A stretch of 64,000 bases of DNA from Eubacterium aggregans (lineage in GTDB: Bacteria > Bacillota > Clostridia > Eubacteriales > Eubacteriaceae): contig NZ_FNRK01000009.1 of assembly GCF_900107815.1 (NCBI RefSeq), positions 1 to 64,000 on the forward strand. The letters are read 5' to 3'. Under the pieces are notes generated by a model that was given only the letters and a program-made list of their open reading frames with translations, was not told the origin of the DNA and searched no databases. The translations under genes and the position numbers were made by a program. Within the stretch, counting starts at the first letter, position 1. Every line of letters starts with the position of its first letter. This document shows positions 25,173 through 34,482 of this stretch, piece by piece.

Positions 25173-27404
25173 ATGACCCATCTAAAAGAAAAAAAACAAA
25201 GCCTTCGAATCCAATTGCTCATCCCCATCTGTCTCCTGCTGATTACCCAAATGGCTCTTATTTTTATTAGTATTTTCGCCAGCGGACTGCTGGTCCGTCT
25301 GGATGAATCGGCGGCTCAGGTCCTCGGCCGAACCGTTCAATCCAGACAGGATTATCTTCAATACGATATGGTGAACAAATGGCGTGAAACCGGTGATACG
25401 GTATCTCAGCTGGATGCCCTTTATGCAAATAGTGGCCAGAATGCCGCCAGTCTATCCTCTGATGCCAACGCATATACCGATTATCTCCGCCAGGCCACCC
25501 CGATGCTCATTTCTATGATGCGAACAAATGCCGTCTCTGGTGCCTTTGTCATCCTTCGAGGCAGTCCCCTTCCTGCGAATCCAGTAAAGGATAGCCTAAC
25601 GGGCATCTATATCCGGGATCGGGACCCTTCTTCCGTCTATAATAGTGATAACAAGGATCTCCTTTTCGAGCGTGCTCCAGTGGATGTTGTGGCACAAACC
25701 GGCATCACCACCGATTCCTATTGGACTCCTAAATTTACTCTATCCGAGGATAATGCAGATCACCGTTATTTTTATAATCCCTATCGTGCCGCTTTGGAAA
25801 ACAAAGATTTATCAGATACTGATTTAGCGTATTGGTCACCAGCGTACCACCTTAACGAAGAGGATAACGTCATCTCTATCGCCTATTCCGTCCCACTTAT
25901 TGCTGATGATGGCACTTTATATGGTGTCCTTGGTGTGGAAATATTGACCGACTATCTGATTAAACAACTGCCGACGGAAGAAATTACCGACAATGACAGC
26001 GCCTATTGTCTGGCGGTTCAACAAAAATCAGACGGTCCGTACCAGGCTGTGGCAGTCAATAGCTCAAATTACCAACTGACCCAGGACACATTGAAAGAAT
26101 TTAACCTCCAGCCAAGCCGATATAAAAAATGCAGTCTTCTCACAGGGCTACAAAACACGTCTCAAATGGTTGCTGCCACAGGCAAGCTATCGCTTTATAA
26201 CCGTAATGCACCTTTTTCTGACGAACAATGGGTTCTCATGGCCATTGAGCCAAAGACCACCCTATCCAGCCTTTCCTGGAATACGGGCCTTACCCTTTCC
26301 ATTATTGTGGGTGCCACTTTCATTGTCAGTGTCATTGCCACCATCATCATCACAAAACGGCTAATCGCTCCAGTTTCTAAGCTTGAAAAAGAAGTCCGTA
26401 TCGGTATCTCTGCCGGCACCCCCGTCCCACTCACTGCCACAGGAATAAGTGAATTGGATTCCCTTGCCCAAGGCGTTGAAGCCCTCAATCGGGAAGTCAT
26501 GCGGACCGCAGGAAAATTGACCCATTTACTCAAAATGTCCAGTATCAATCTCGGTGCCTTTGAATTAGATGAGGGCCTTGAAAAAATTCTGTTTGTCAGT
26601 GATGATTTCTTCGATGTTTTTGGAGAAAAGAATTTATCCGCCCAGGACATGGATTATCATACCTTCCTTGATCATCTGAATTCCTTTGAACCTTATGCCT
26701 TGCCCAAGACCATAAAGGATGCCCCACAACAAAAAGAACGGGTTTATGAAATCCCCAAAGAAGATGGTACTTTATGGATTCGAGTACAGGTAGAAATACA
26801 AAATAACTTAATCACTGGATTTGTGGAAGATATCAGTCTTGAGTGGCGAGAACTCCGTCAAATGGAATATGAACGGAACCACGATGTTCTTACAGGTCTG
26901 ATGAATCGCCGGGCTTTCTTGGAACGGTTTCATAATATTTTTACTGATGGAACCCTGGAGAAGGACAAATACGCTGCCTTGATTATGTTGGATTTAGACA
27001 ACCTAAAATATGTTAATGACAGCTTTGGCCATGAAGCTGGAGACGTCTATATCCAAACAGCGGCAACACAGCTTTTAGCCGGTAGTCCAGTCGATGCCTT
27101 AGTTGCCCGGATGTCCGGGGATGAATTCATCCTATTTTTCTACAATCTGGCGGATATGGTGACCCTTCAAACAGCTGTGTCCAACCTGGAAAAAAATGTC
27201 CAGGGCCAATGCGTCATCCTCCCTGAAGGTAATGGGCACACCTTACACATGTCCGCTGGTGTTGCAATCTATCCAACGCACAGCTGCCAAGGGAATGCTC
27301 TGATCCGATATGCTGATTTTGCCATGTACCAAGGGAAGCGAGGAACCAAAGGCTGCTTTACCTACTTCGATAGCAGCATTTATGATGAGGCCCATCGTCC
27401 GTAA
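25173..27404 (+). CDS. Membrane sensor diguanylate cyclase (double Cache-like, PAS-like, GGDEF)
   Basis: About 743 residues from ATG 25173 (AGGAG nine bases upstream; ATG 25167 is also possible). A membrane helix near residues 17-40 and another near 370-395 bracket an extracytoplasmic region of about 330 residues resembling Cache (DGTLYGVLGVEILTDYL). Behind the second helix come a linker, a PAS-like domain and a GGDEF domain with HDVLTGLMNRRAFLERF and the site RMSGDEFILFFY, where the first Gly is Ser. Variants with SGDEF can be active in other proteins, so activity is likely but unproved. It is cotranscribed with the solute-binding lipoprotein, which may present a ligand to the Cache domain. 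Confidence 0.87.
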   Translation: MTHLKEKKQSLRIQLLIPICLLLITQMALIFISIFASGLLVRLDESAAQVLGRTVQSRQDYLQYDMVNKWRETGDTVSQLDALYANSGQNAASLSSDANAYTDYLRQATPMLISMMRTNAVSGAFVILRGSPLPANPVKDSLTGIYIRDRDPSSVYNSDNKDLLFERAPVDVVAQTGITTDSYWTPKFTLSEDNADHRYFYNPYRAALENKDLSDTDLAYWSPAYHLNEEDNVISIAYSVPLIADDGTLYGVLGVEILTDYLIKQLPTEEITDNDSAYCLAVQQKSDGPYQAVAVNSSNYQLTQDTLKEFNLQPSRYKKCSLLTGLQNTSQMVAATGKLSLYNRNAPFSDEQWVLMAIEPKTTLSSLSWNTGLTLSIIVGATFIVSVIATIIITKRLIAPVSKLEKEVRIGISAGTPVPLTATGISELDSLAQGVEALNREVMRTAGKLTHLLKMSSINLGAFELDEGLEKILFVSDDFFDVFGEKNLSAQDMDYHTFLDHLNSFEPYALPKTIKDAPQQKERVYEIPKEDGTLWIRVQVEIQNNLITGFVEDISLEWRELRQMEYERNHDVLTGLMNRRAFLERFHNIFTDGTLEKDKYAALIMLDLDNLKYVNDSFGHEAGDVYIQTAATQLLAGSPVDALVARMSGDEFILFFYNLADMVTLQTAVSNLEKNVQGQCVILPEGNGHTLHMSAGVAIYPTHSCQGNALIRYADFAMYQGKRGTKGCFTYFDSSIYDEAHRP

Positions 27405-27413
27405 AAGTATAAC

Positions 27414-27456
27414 AAAAGGACTATCCGCTCTATATGGGATAGTCCTTTTATTTTTT
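27414..27456. terminator. Intrinsic terminator after the diguanylate cyclase
   Basis: AAAAGGACTATCC (27414-27426) pairs with GGATAGTCCTTTT (27437-27449), 13 bp, followed on the plus strand by A and seven T. It also lies just past the transketolase stop on the minus strand, where the T-run is only four. Confidence 0.92.
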
Positions 27457-27482
27457 TATAAATTGCTCAATAAGTGATTAAA

Positions 27483-28418
27483 CTATTTCCGGCCAATGGC
27501 TTTTTTAGCTGCTTCTACAATCGCGTTGGTATTCAGGTTATAGTGTTCCAGTACATCCACAGCCTTACCGGATTGTCCGAACTGATCCATAATCCCGACC
27601 TTTTCCACCGGAGCTGGTACGGTTTCAGCTAAAACTTCACACACAGCGCCCGCTAAGCCGCCGATAATGGAATGTTCTTCTGCGGTAACGATGGCGCCGG
27701 TTTCCTTGGCAGCGGCTACAATGGCATCCCGGTCAATGGGTTTAATGCAACCCATATTCAACACGCGCGCATTAATGCCTTCACCTGCCAGAATTTCAGC
27801 GGCTTCCACAGCCTTTTCAACCATCAGGCCGATGGCGATGATCGTCACATCAGTCCCTTCTTTCAGGGTAACGGCCTTGCCCAGTTCAAACTGATAATCT
27901 TCCGGTAAAATGACTTCGGTTGCCAGACGACCTAAACGCAGGTAAACCGGTCCATTCAATTCGACGGCGGCATCCATCATCCGTTTGGTTTCCACGGCAT
28001 CCGCAGGGACCAGGACCGTCATATTGGGCAGGACGCGCATCAGGGCAATATCTTCCACAGACTGATGGGAACCCCCATCTTCCCCAACCGAGAGGCCCGC
28101 ATGGGTACAGGCCACCTTGACGTTCATCTTGGGGTAACAGATACTGTTCCGAATGACTTCGAAGGCGCGGCCTGCGCCAAAGATGGCAAAGGTACTGGCA
28201 AAGGGAATTTTCCCAGTAGTGGACAGGCCTGCAGCCATGCCCATCATATCACATTCTGCAATCCCAGCATTAAAATGGCGTTCTGGAATGGCTTTTTTAA
28301 AGTCAGCCGTCTTGGTGGCGCCGGAGAGGTCGGCATCCAGGACGACGATGTTTTCATTCTTTTCGCCCAATTCCACCAGGTATTTTCCGTAAGCTTCTCT
28401 CGTTGCGATTTTGCTCAT
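27483..28418 (-). CDS. Transketolase, C-terminal subunit
   Basis: About 311 residues. ATG 28418 has AGGAGA eight bases upstream and begins MSKIATREAYG; a longer reading from 28445 has no site of its own. It carries the pyrimidine-binding and C-terminal transketolase domains: HFNAGIAECDMMGMAAGLS with the cofactor-activating Glu, ACTHAGLSVGEDGGSHQ and DQFGQSGKA. In many Clostridia transketolase is split like this. It partners with the adjacent N-terminal subunit to shuttle two-carbon units in the pentose phosphate pathway, linking with the transaldolase and kinases of this window. Confidence 0.94.
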   Translation of the reverse strand: MSKIATREAYGKYLVELGEKNENIVVLDADLSGATKTADFKKAIPERHFNAGIAECDMMGMAAGLSTTGKIPFASTFAIFGAGRAFEVIRNSICYPKMNVKVACTHAGLSVGEDGGSHQSVEDIALMRVLPNMTVLVPADAVETKRMMDAAVELNGPVYLRLGRLATEVILPEDYQFELGKAVTLKEGTDVTIIAIGLMVEKAVEAAEILAGEGINARVLNMGCIKPIDRDAIVAAAKETGAIVTAEEHSIIGGLAGAVCEVLAETVPAPVEKVGIMDQFGQSGKAVDVLEHYNLNTNAIVEAAKKAIGRK

Positions 28419-28445
28419 ATTCGATTCTCCTATCTCTAATCTCAC

Positions 28446-29255
28446 TTAGGCGTCTAATTCAGAAAGGGCCTGGGCGACTTCGTCCGCATTGGGTCCCTTA
28501 CCATGCCAGCCCGCATTGTTTTCCATATAGGAGACACCCTTACCCTTGACGGTCTTACACACCAGCATGGTGGGCTTGCCTTCAACGGTTCCAGCCTGTT
28601 CCAGGGCAGCGCGAAGCTGATCGAAGTCATTACCATCTTCCACCACGATAACATTCCAGCCAAAGGCTACGAATTTTTCATCAATGGGATAGGGACTCAT
28701 AACATCGGTAATGGCACCGTCGATCTGGAGGTTGTTATTATCCACAAAGGCAATCAAATTATCCAGCTTGTAATGGGCAGCGCTCATGGCGGCTTCCCAC
28801 ACCATACCTTCCTGGAGCTCGCCATCCCCTAAGAGGACGTAGGTTTTCCAGTCTGCTTTGTCAAGCTTAGCTCCCAGAGCCATCCCAACGGCAGCGCCGA
28901 TACCCTGGCCTAAGGAACCGGTAGACATATCTACCCCGGGAATCTTCTTCATGTCCGGGTGACCCTGGAGCATGTGACCGATCTGGCGCAGGTTTTCCAG
29001 CTCTTCTTTAGCGAAAAAGCCTTTGGCTGCTAAAGTGGCGTAGAGCACCGGAGCGGCGTGTCCCTTGGACAGCACAAAGCGATCACGATCTTCTTTTTTG
29101 GGATCCTTGGGATCCACATTCATTTTTTCAAAATATAACAGGGCTAAAATTTCTACGGCGGATAAAGATCCACCCGGATGACCGGAGGCGGCCTTGCCAA
29201 TCATTTTAACAATATCTTTGCGGATATCCTTGGCTGTTGCTTCTAATTTTCCCAT
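28446..29255 (-). CDS. Transketolase, N-terminal subunit
   Basis: A 269-residue thiamine-diphosphate-binding half. Visible are [21 protein letters not shown] near residue 21 (given as region), [19 protein letters not shown] with the His, [16 protein letters not shown], and the ThDP motif [14 protein letters not shown] ending at NNNLQIDG. It lies immediately upstream of the C-terminal half, and both are downstream of alr with a 72-nt gap containing two small hairpins. Confidence 0.94.
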   Translation of the reverse strand: MGKLEATAKDIRKDIVKMIGKAASGHPGGSLSAVEILALLYFEKMNVDPKDPKKEDRDRFVLSKGHAAPVLYATLAAKGFFAKEELENLRQIGHMLQGHPDMKKIPGVDMSTGSLGQGIGAAVGMALGAKLDKADWKTYVLLGDGELQEGMVWEAAMSAAHYKLDNLIAFVDNNNLQIDGAITDVMSPYPIDEKFVAFGWNVIVVEDGNDFDQLRAALEQAGTVEGKPTMLVCKTVKGKGVSYMENNAGWHGKGPNADEVAQALSELDA

Positions 29256-29286
29256 AAAGTTCTCCTTCGAAAAGATTTCTATCTCA

Positions 29287-29339
29287 AGCCCAATACCATC
29301 ATTGGGCTACGATATCTATATACCGGGCTAATTTAGCCC
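29287..29339 (-). other. Two small intercistronic hairpins between alr and transketolase
   Basis: AGCCCAAT (29287-29294) pairs with ATTGGGCT (29301-29308), and GGGCTA/TAGCCC pair at 29325-29339, overlapping the alr stop. Neither is followed by a T-run on the minus strand, so they are more likely processing or stability elements than terminators. Confidence 0.5.
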
Positions 29340-30536
29340 AAAATAACCAGAATTTAAAATTTCCACCTCGAGATGAGCATCTCCCATAAAGGTGTACACC
29401 CGGGGGACCCGTTTGTTCACCATACAGACCAGCTCGTAATTGATGGTTCCCAGCTTGTTCGCCAGCTCATCAACGGAAAGGTTTTCTCCAAAAAGCTCCA
29501 CCTCGTCAAAAAGGGTCACATCTTCGAGATCTGTAATGTCAATGGTACATTGATCCATACAAATATTGCCCACTACCGGAGCACGCTGACCTTTAATCCA
29601 GACTTCTGCCCCCTTGCCCGACAACATCCGGGTATACCCATCGGCATAACCCACCGGCAGGGTGGCAATTACCCGATCCTCAGTGGCGATGTACTTGCGC
29701 CCATAGCCCAGGGAATCCCCGGCATGGATCGTTTTGATATGGACGATCCGGGTTTTAAAGGTCATCACAGGCTTTAGGGGCAGGCGCTCCTTCTTGACCT
29801 CATTCGAGGGATACAGACCGTACAGAATGATGCCTGGCCGAACGCCATTGAAAATGGTCTTCTCAAAATCCATGATGGCGGCACTGTTTTCCACATCCTT
29901 TAAGGGAATGGTAATCCCCCGTTCCTTTAAGCCCTTCACCACCTCGGCATAGCGGGACAGCTGGAGATGGGTAAAGGTTTTATCAGCACAGTCTGCGGTG
30001 GCGAAATGGGTGAACATCCCTTTAATGGTAATCCCCGGCAGCTCAGCAATCTGAGCGATGGCCTCCACCGCCTCATGCCATTGCCAGCCGATCCGGCCCA
30101 TTCCCGTGTCCACCTTCACATGGACCGGGCAGACACAGCCTTCGGATACGCAGTAATCAGACAGTGCTTTGGCAAAATCATATTGGTACACCGTTGGCTC
30201 GATATCCCACTCCACTAAGTCCGGTATGGTATCCTCCGCGGTAAAGCCCAGAAGCATGATGCTGCTGCGATCGATTCCCTTTTGACGCAGGGCTATGGCT
30301 TCATCCAAAAAAGCTACCGCAAAGGTGTCAATCCCCTCATCCTGGAGGGTTTCCACCACCTCGATGCCGTGTCCGTAGGCATCGGCTTTCACCACACCGA
30401 TGATGGTCGCCCCGGGACCCACTAATTTTTTAATGCCATTCAGATTATAAATCAGGTTTTCCAGATTAATCTCTGCCCAGGTCGGACGATGGGGTGGCAG
30501 TTCCAAAACCTCACCTAAATCATCATAAATTCCCAT
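29328..30536 (-). CDS. alr: Alanine racemase
   Basis: A 402-residue fold-III PLP racemase converting L- to D-alanine for peptidoglycan. The PLP Lys is in VVKADAYGHG near residue 50, and the opposite catalytic Tyr in SLGYGRKYIA near 290. Other blocks are HVKVDTGMGRIGW near 140 and NICMDQCTID near 335. It starts 10 nt after mtnN and forms an ispF-mtnN-alr operon. It is slightly longer than average (about 370) through a N-terminal extension containing LPPHRPTWAEI. Confidence 0.95.
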   Translation of the reverse strand: MGIYDDLGEVLELPPHRPTWAEINLENLIYNLNGIKKLVGPGATIIGVVKADAYGHGIEVVETLQDEGIDTFAVAFLDEAIALRQKGIDRSSIMLLGFTAEDTIPDLVEWDIEPTVYQYDFAKALSDYCVSEGCVCPVHVKVDTGMGRIGWQWHEAVEAIAQIAELPGITIKGMFTHFATADCADKTFTHLQLSRYAEVVKGLKERGITIPLKDVENSAAIMDFEKTIFNGVRPGIILYGLYPSNEVKKERLPLKPVMTFKTRIVHIKTIHAGDSLGYGRKYIATEDRVIATLPVGYADGYTRMLSGKGAEVWIKGQRAPVVGNICMDQCTIDITDLEDVTLFDEVELFGENLSVDELANKLGTINYELVCMVNKRVPRVYTFMGDAHLEVEILNSGYFGLN

Positions 30537-30546
30537 AGTTTCCTCC

Positions 30547-31239
30547 TTAGCATGCCGATGCGCTGACTAAGGCCAGCACCAACCGGCTGGCATTGGCCAC
30601 CGATTCTTCAAAGTGCGCGTCATAGGTCGCCTCGAGCTCCTCGTCCGCGTGGTCGGAAATACTGCGGATAATGATAAAGGGAATCCCATTCATCCAGGCC
30701 GTCTGGGCCACAGCGCCCCCTTCCATTTCCACGCAGGCTCCACAGAGCTCTGTAGCCAGGGCCGCTTTAAGCGCCCCTGAAGCCACCACCCGGTCTGCGG
30801 TGAGTACCCGGCCGGCCAGGGCTGGAATACCCAGTCCCGCGGCGGCAGCTTTCGCTTTAGCCAATAGTTCCGGGTCTGCTTCAAAGAGGCGCATCCCCAT
30901 TTCGGGGATTTCCCCCAAAGCAAAGCCTGCCGGGGTGGCATCCATGTCGTACTGCATGGTATCCTTAGAGAGAACGATATCTCCCACATCCAGGCCACCG
31001 GCTAGGGCGCCGGCTACCCCCAGATTGATGAGGCAATCCACCCCGTAGCAATCGATGAGGATCTGGGTGCACAGGGCAGCGTTCACCTTTCCCACACCAC
31101 ATTGTACCGCAGTTACCTCTTTACAATTTATTTTTCCAGAAACAAAGGTCATCCCCGCCTTGATAAAGGTGGTGGACTCTGTCATGCTTGATACAATACC
31201 CTCGACTTCTTCCTTTAGTGCTGCGATTATTCCAATCAT
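30547..31239 (-). CDS. mtnN: 5'-methylthioadenosine/S-adenosylhomocysteine nucleosidase
   Basis: A 230-residue nucleoside phosphorylase-fold protein. [14 protein letters not shown] at the N-terminus contains the catalytic Glu, [13 protein letters not shown] near 68, [12 protein letters not shown] near 172 holds the ribose-binding Met-Glu, and [10 protein letters not shown] near 192 the catalytic Asp. It hydrolyses MTA and SAH to adenine and a thioribose in methionine salvage. The start overlaps the ispF stop by 4 nt. Confidence 0.95.
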   Translation of the reverse strand: MIGIIAALKEEVEGIVSSMTESTTFIKAGMTFVSGKINCKEVTAVQCGVGKVNAALCTQILIDCYGVDCLINLGVAGALAGGLDVGDIVLSKDTMQYDMDATPAGFALGEIPEMGMRLFEADPELLAKAKAAAAGLGIPALAGRVLTADRVVASGALKAALATELCGACVEMEGGAVAQTAWMNGIPFIIIRSISDHADEELEATYDAHFEESVANASRLVLALVSASAC

Positions 31240-31727
31240 TTTTCATTCCCCCTGACCAGTAGTACCACGGCTTCTGACGCAATGCCTTCCTCACGACCGG
31301 TAAAGCCAAGCTTTTCTTCGGTGGTCGCCTTAATGTTCACCTGGTCCACCGTCGTGCCCAGGGCCATCGCTATCCGCTTACGCATCCCCGGTATATGGGG
31401 GGCGCATTTGGGTCTTTGGGCGATAATGACGGCATCCACATTACCGATGCCATAACCGGCACCAGCCATAATGGCCACCACTTCCTCAAGAAGTCGGATA
31501 CTGTCCGCATCCTTATACGCTTTGTCAGTGTCTGGAAAATGTTTGCCGATATCCCCCTGGCCCAGGGCGCCGAGTACAGCGTCCATAATGGCATGGGTGA
31601 GGACATCCGCATCGGAATGGCCCAAAAGGCCCATTGAATGCTCGATTTCTACTCCGCCGAGGATCAGCTTCCGACCCGCCACCAGCTGGTGAACATCGTA
31701 GCCGATTCCAATTCGCATGGGATTCAT
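31236..31727 (-). CDS. ispF: 2-C-methyl-D-erythritol 2,4-cyclodiphosphate synthase
   Basis: 163 residues from ATG 31727, which has GGAGG seven bases upstream; a longer in-frame reading to 31799 lacks a site and adds a non-conserved extension. The zinc ligands are in GIGYDVHQL, and the family signature [17 protein letters not shown] (His and Asp) follows. [17 protein letters not shown] is the C-terminal motif. It catalyses the fifth step of the MEP isoprenoid pathway. This is notable because the window carries two SAF-domain oxidoreductases related to the Brucella DXR-like enzyme DRL. Confidence 0.95.
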   Translation of the reverse strand: MNPMRIGIGYDVHQLVAGRKLILGGVEIEHSMGLLGHSDADVLTHAIMDAVLGALGQGDIGKHFPDTDKAYKDADSIRLLEEVVAIMAGAGYGIGNVDAVIIAQRPKCAPHIPGMRKRIAMALGTTVDQVNIKATTEEKLGFTGREEGIASEAVVLLVRGNEK

Positions 31728-32074
31728 AACCCATCCTCCGTTTCTTAGGAATAACGAAAAGGATTCGTTTTTCCCTCTCGTTAATTTAACCACAATCATC
31801 CTTTAAAGTATAGCTATTCTTGAACAAAATCGAAAATGATAACCCATTACAGCAAAAAATTACTGGTTTTTTCACCATATTTTGAAGTTATTTCTTATTT
31901 ATTTTTATTTTTGTAAAGATAACTCCAAGCAGATATTTTTTCCATCTCATGGCTTATTAGATTTATTATAGCACTTTTTTGTAGGGAGGGGTAGGGGGTG
32001 GATCGGCTAAAAGTTGTCTTTCAGAGTGGTTAAAGTCCTGGGAATCAGGTATAATAACACCAAGGAGCGTGCCC
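31728..32074. other. A/T-rich intergenic region between ispF and the Fic remnant
   Basis: Divergent region. On the plus strand TATAAT at 32050-32055 with a weak TGGTTA 17 bp upstream could drive the Fic gene; AAGGAG at 32062-32067 is its ribosome site, which leaves little leader. On the minus strand a TATACT-like box near 31810 may serve ispF. Nothing else is recognised. Confidence 0.4.
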
Positions 32075-33079
32075 ATGAAAACCAATCAACCACCCTTTCG
32101 CAGCTCAAATAAAATGCTATCCCAGGTTGCGTCTATTTCAGAAAATCTGGGACGCATCAGTGCTTACAAGGATTTAGAATCAAAACCACAGCTGAGAAAG
32201 AATAACCGTATTCGGTCCATTCATTCTTCTTTGAAAATTGAAGCCAATTCCCTTTCTTTATCTGAGGTTCAGTCGGTTATCGACGGTCAGCTGGTTCTTG
32301 GACCTGGGCGGGAAATCCAGGAAGTAAAGAATGCCTATCGTACTTATGAAAAACTCGATGTGCTCGATCCCTTCGCCATTGCCGATTTAAAAAGAGCCTA
32401 CGGAATTTTAACGGAGGGGCTTGAAGAGGAGTCCGGGGAATTCAGGCGGGGGTGGGGGGGAGGATGGTGTATTTGATGGGGATGTCTGCATCTTTATGGC
32501 ACCGCCGGCACAATTCGTTCCCAAATTGATGGCCGATCTCTTTGAGTAGATGTCCCTGAATCAGAATGTGGTCCATCCCTTAGTTATGGCCGCAGTATTT
32601 CACTATGAATTTGTATTTATCCATCCCCTTTCTCATGGGAATGGCCGAATGGCCCGGCCCGATTGTGGCACACTGCGATTTTAGCACAGTGGAACCCTCT
32701 CTTTACCTTTATCCCCATCGAAAGCCAGATTGAAAAGTTCCAGGACGATTATTATGAGGCCATTTCAAAATGCCATGGAGTTGGGAATTCTGATGTTTTT
32801 ATTAAATTTATGCTGGAACAGATTGACCAGTACCTGAAGGAATTGGCTGCCCAAGCTGCAAGTGCTGACGAACAATTGAACGAGCCCGTTAAAAAAATGC
32901 TTGCCCTTATGGAACCTGGCGTGCCCTATACTGCCAGGGCAATCATGGAAAAATTATCTTTAAAATCCAGGGAGACCTTCCGGAAACACTATATGAACCC
33001 CGCCCTGGATTTAAGCTTGGTCCACCGTACCCTGCCGGATAAGCCCCAAAGTCGAAACCAACGCTATGTTAAAAACTAG
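32075..33079 (+). pseudogene. Fic/DOC family protein (AMPylator-type), decayed
   Basis: ATG 32075 has AAGGAG seven bases upstream. The first frame gives a typical Fic N-terminal region (IRSIHSSLKIEANSLSLSEV, the region of the inhibitory or Fic_N domain, shown here as a motif). It shifts frame in the G5-T-G7 tract at 32448-32460. The next frame carries FMAPPAQFVPKLM, then a TAG at 32547-32549 where family members usually have Trp, and then the Fic motif HPLSHGNGRMAR (32622-32657) with its catalytic His. A second shift between 32657 and 32663 leads to WHTAILAQW and a C-terminal winged-helix-like part ending at 33079. With three lesions it is a pseudogene. Confidence 0.9.
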
Positions 33080-33116
33080 ATTCCCATCTTGCCCATTCCA
33101 AAACACGCAAGATAGT
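33052..33116 (+). repeat. 65-bp direct repeat, copy 1 (3' end of the Fic remnant)
   Basis: Identical over 65 bp to 34483-34547. It contains the last nine codons of the Fic gene and its stop plus trailing sequence with CGCAAGATAGT. Similarity continues more loosely for some 20 bp beyond. It marks the left edge of a 1.43-kb segment. Confidence 0.95.
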
Positions 33117-33216
33117 TAGCAAGTTAAATATAAACGAGGGGGGGCGAAGCGGAAATGCTTTCAGTGTCCCTCTACATCTTAGTACTGTCACAAATAATTT
33201 AGGTTTGTATTTTCCA

Positions 33217-33245
33217 TTTACACTTTTGACTGTATTTGGTACAAT
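33217..33245 (+). promoter_or_regulatory. Promoter for the structured leader and secreted-protein gene
   Basis: TTTACA (33217-33222), 17 bp, TACAAT (33240-33245). Start is expected near 33252, just ahead of the folded leader. Confidence 0.75.
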
Positions 33246-33251
33246 ACTATC

Positions 33252-33396
33252 AAAAGAATAATAAAAAGGATAATGTGGTGAGAATCCACAACATGATGGA
33301 ATCGGGATGCCTTTATAGGATGTGTCCGATAATCTGAATTGATTAATTCAGGGATATCATGTTTCTATGCGATCCCGGATAACGGGATTTTTTTAT
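33252..33396 (+). ncRNA. Structured leader RNA with intrinsic terminator (riboswitch- or attenuator-like)
   Basis: After the promoter a small hairpin (GTGG/CCAC near 33275-33288) is followed by a multibranch fold: closing helix CATGAT (33292-33297) with ATCATG (33356-33361); helix ATCGG (33301-33305) with CCGAT (33326-33330), enclosing CCT-TTAT-AGG; helix CTGAATT (33334-33340) with AATTCAG (33345-33351). A terminator follows: ATCCCG (33372-33377), loop, CGGGAT (33383-33388), seven T. CGGGAT at 33303-33308 can instead pair with ATCCCG of the terminator, which would disrupt both the aptamer helix and the terminator. I do not recognise the class; conserved cores of purine, TPP, c-di-GMP-I, cobalamin and fluoride switches were not found. 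Confidence 0.6.
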
Positions 33397-33556
33397 TGCA
33401 TTATACCTACAGCTCAATACAACTTTTGTTTTTGAATAGAAGCAAAGTTTTGAAAGGGGTGAGTCCATTGTGCCAAAATCAAGATTAATTGTGCTCTAAA
33501 AATTAATTTATTGGTACATAGTACATTGAATACCATGATGAAACGAGAGGGTTATT

Positions 33557-34039
33557 ATGAAAAAAACAACAATCAGTCTGTTTATCGTTTTCTTAATTGC
33601 GCTACTATCTGTATGTCCCGTTTTTGCAAATGAAGAATCCACCTTTGTCAACGACCAAGAATTAATCGAAAGCGAAATCCAGTCTAGAGAGTTGAACTTA
33701 TGGAATCGTCGAAGCTTCAGCTTTTCTTTTGATGCCAGCTCAAGGGCAACGATGGAAAAAGCATTGCAATCCGCCCTAATCACAGCAGGGTCGACTGGTA
33801 TTGGCTCACTTGGAGGGACACCTGGTGCAATGCTTGGTGGTGGCCTCGGTGCCTTTATTACTACTTTTGCAAATGATGCTACAGACCAATACTATTCCGT
33901 TTTCGGCAATACTGGCTATGGATCTGTTATTATTGCCCGTTATCAAAACAAATTAAGGGTAGGAGTCTATCTTTATTCAGATGCAAACCATGTTAATTTA
34001 GTCTATCGAAATACCTATGCCACCAATAATTTCAAATAA
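33557..34039 (+). CDS. Secreted Gly-rich protein of unknown function
   Basis: 160 residues. A Sec signal peptide is evident (MKK, hydrophobic core to about residue 22, cleavage after VFA near 25). The mature part has no Cys, a Gly-rich hydrophobic stretch (about residues 76-110, with GIGSLGGTPGAMLGGGLGAF) and a beta-rich, aromatic C-terminus (GYGSVIIARYQNKLRVGVYLY as region). A Gly-rich amphipathic stretch plus a following small membrane gene resembles bacteriocin/immunity pairs, but I recognise no family and the resemblance is only general. It lies 160 nt downstream of a leader terminator and inside a segment bounded by direct repeats. Its base composition is richer in A/T than neighbours. 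Confidence 0.75.
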   Translation: MKKTTISLFIVFLIALLSVCPVFANEESTFVNDQELIESEIQSRELNLWNRRSFSFSFDASSRATMEKALQSALITAGSTGIGSLGGTPGAMLGGGLGAFITTFANDATDQYYSVFGNTGYGSVIIARYQNKLRVGVYLYSDANHVNLVYRNTYATNNFK

Positions 34040-34048
34040 GTGTACATC

Positions 34049-34270
34049 ATGAAGAAAGAATTTTTCAAGTCATTCATACTGTTTACAATAATTGTAATTA
34101 TCCAAATAATGGCCACTATTCTTGCAAAATTAATATCTCATGATATTCGATTGTCTATATCCAATTTTAGTGCTTTTTTCAGTCCGCTGCAAGCGGTCAT
34201 TTTTCCACAGCTTATCCTGTCTACTATTGTCACATTCATTGTTGTACTCGTACTACAGAGAAAAAAGTAA
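34049..34270 (+). CDS. Small two-helix membrane protein
   Basis: About 73 residues from ATG 34049 (a GTG at 34040 is the alternative). Two hydrophobic helices (about residues 8-28 and 45-69) with a short polar loop and a basic QRKK end. It begins 9 nt after the secreted-protein stop and so belongs to the same transcript. It could be an immunity or anchoring partner; no family is recognised. A hairpin with 11-bp arms (34288-34298 with 34320-34330) follows. Confidence 0.6.
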   Translation: MKKEFFKSFILFTIIVIIQIMATILAKLISHDIRLSISNFSAFFSPLQAVIFPQLILSTIVTFIVVLVLQRKK

Positions 34271-34482
34271 AGAATTATCTTTCCACTAAGAACACAGGTG
34301 AAAAGAGTTCTGTCCCTTGCCTGTGTTCTTCTAACCTACCCTGTAGTTTGGAGCTGTGATAATTAATGCTTTAAAAAGCAACCAGTCTGAAAAAATCATC
34401 ATCTTCAATGTCGAATCTTCCGAAAACACTGTCTAATAGGATGACCTATCCCTGCACATATTCCGCCGAACTCTTCCTAATA

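Noticed and set aside
33270-33300. Cobalamin riboswitch suggested by GGTGAGAATCC
   Set aside because: The surrounding B12-box and core elements are missing and the segment forms a simple small hairpin.
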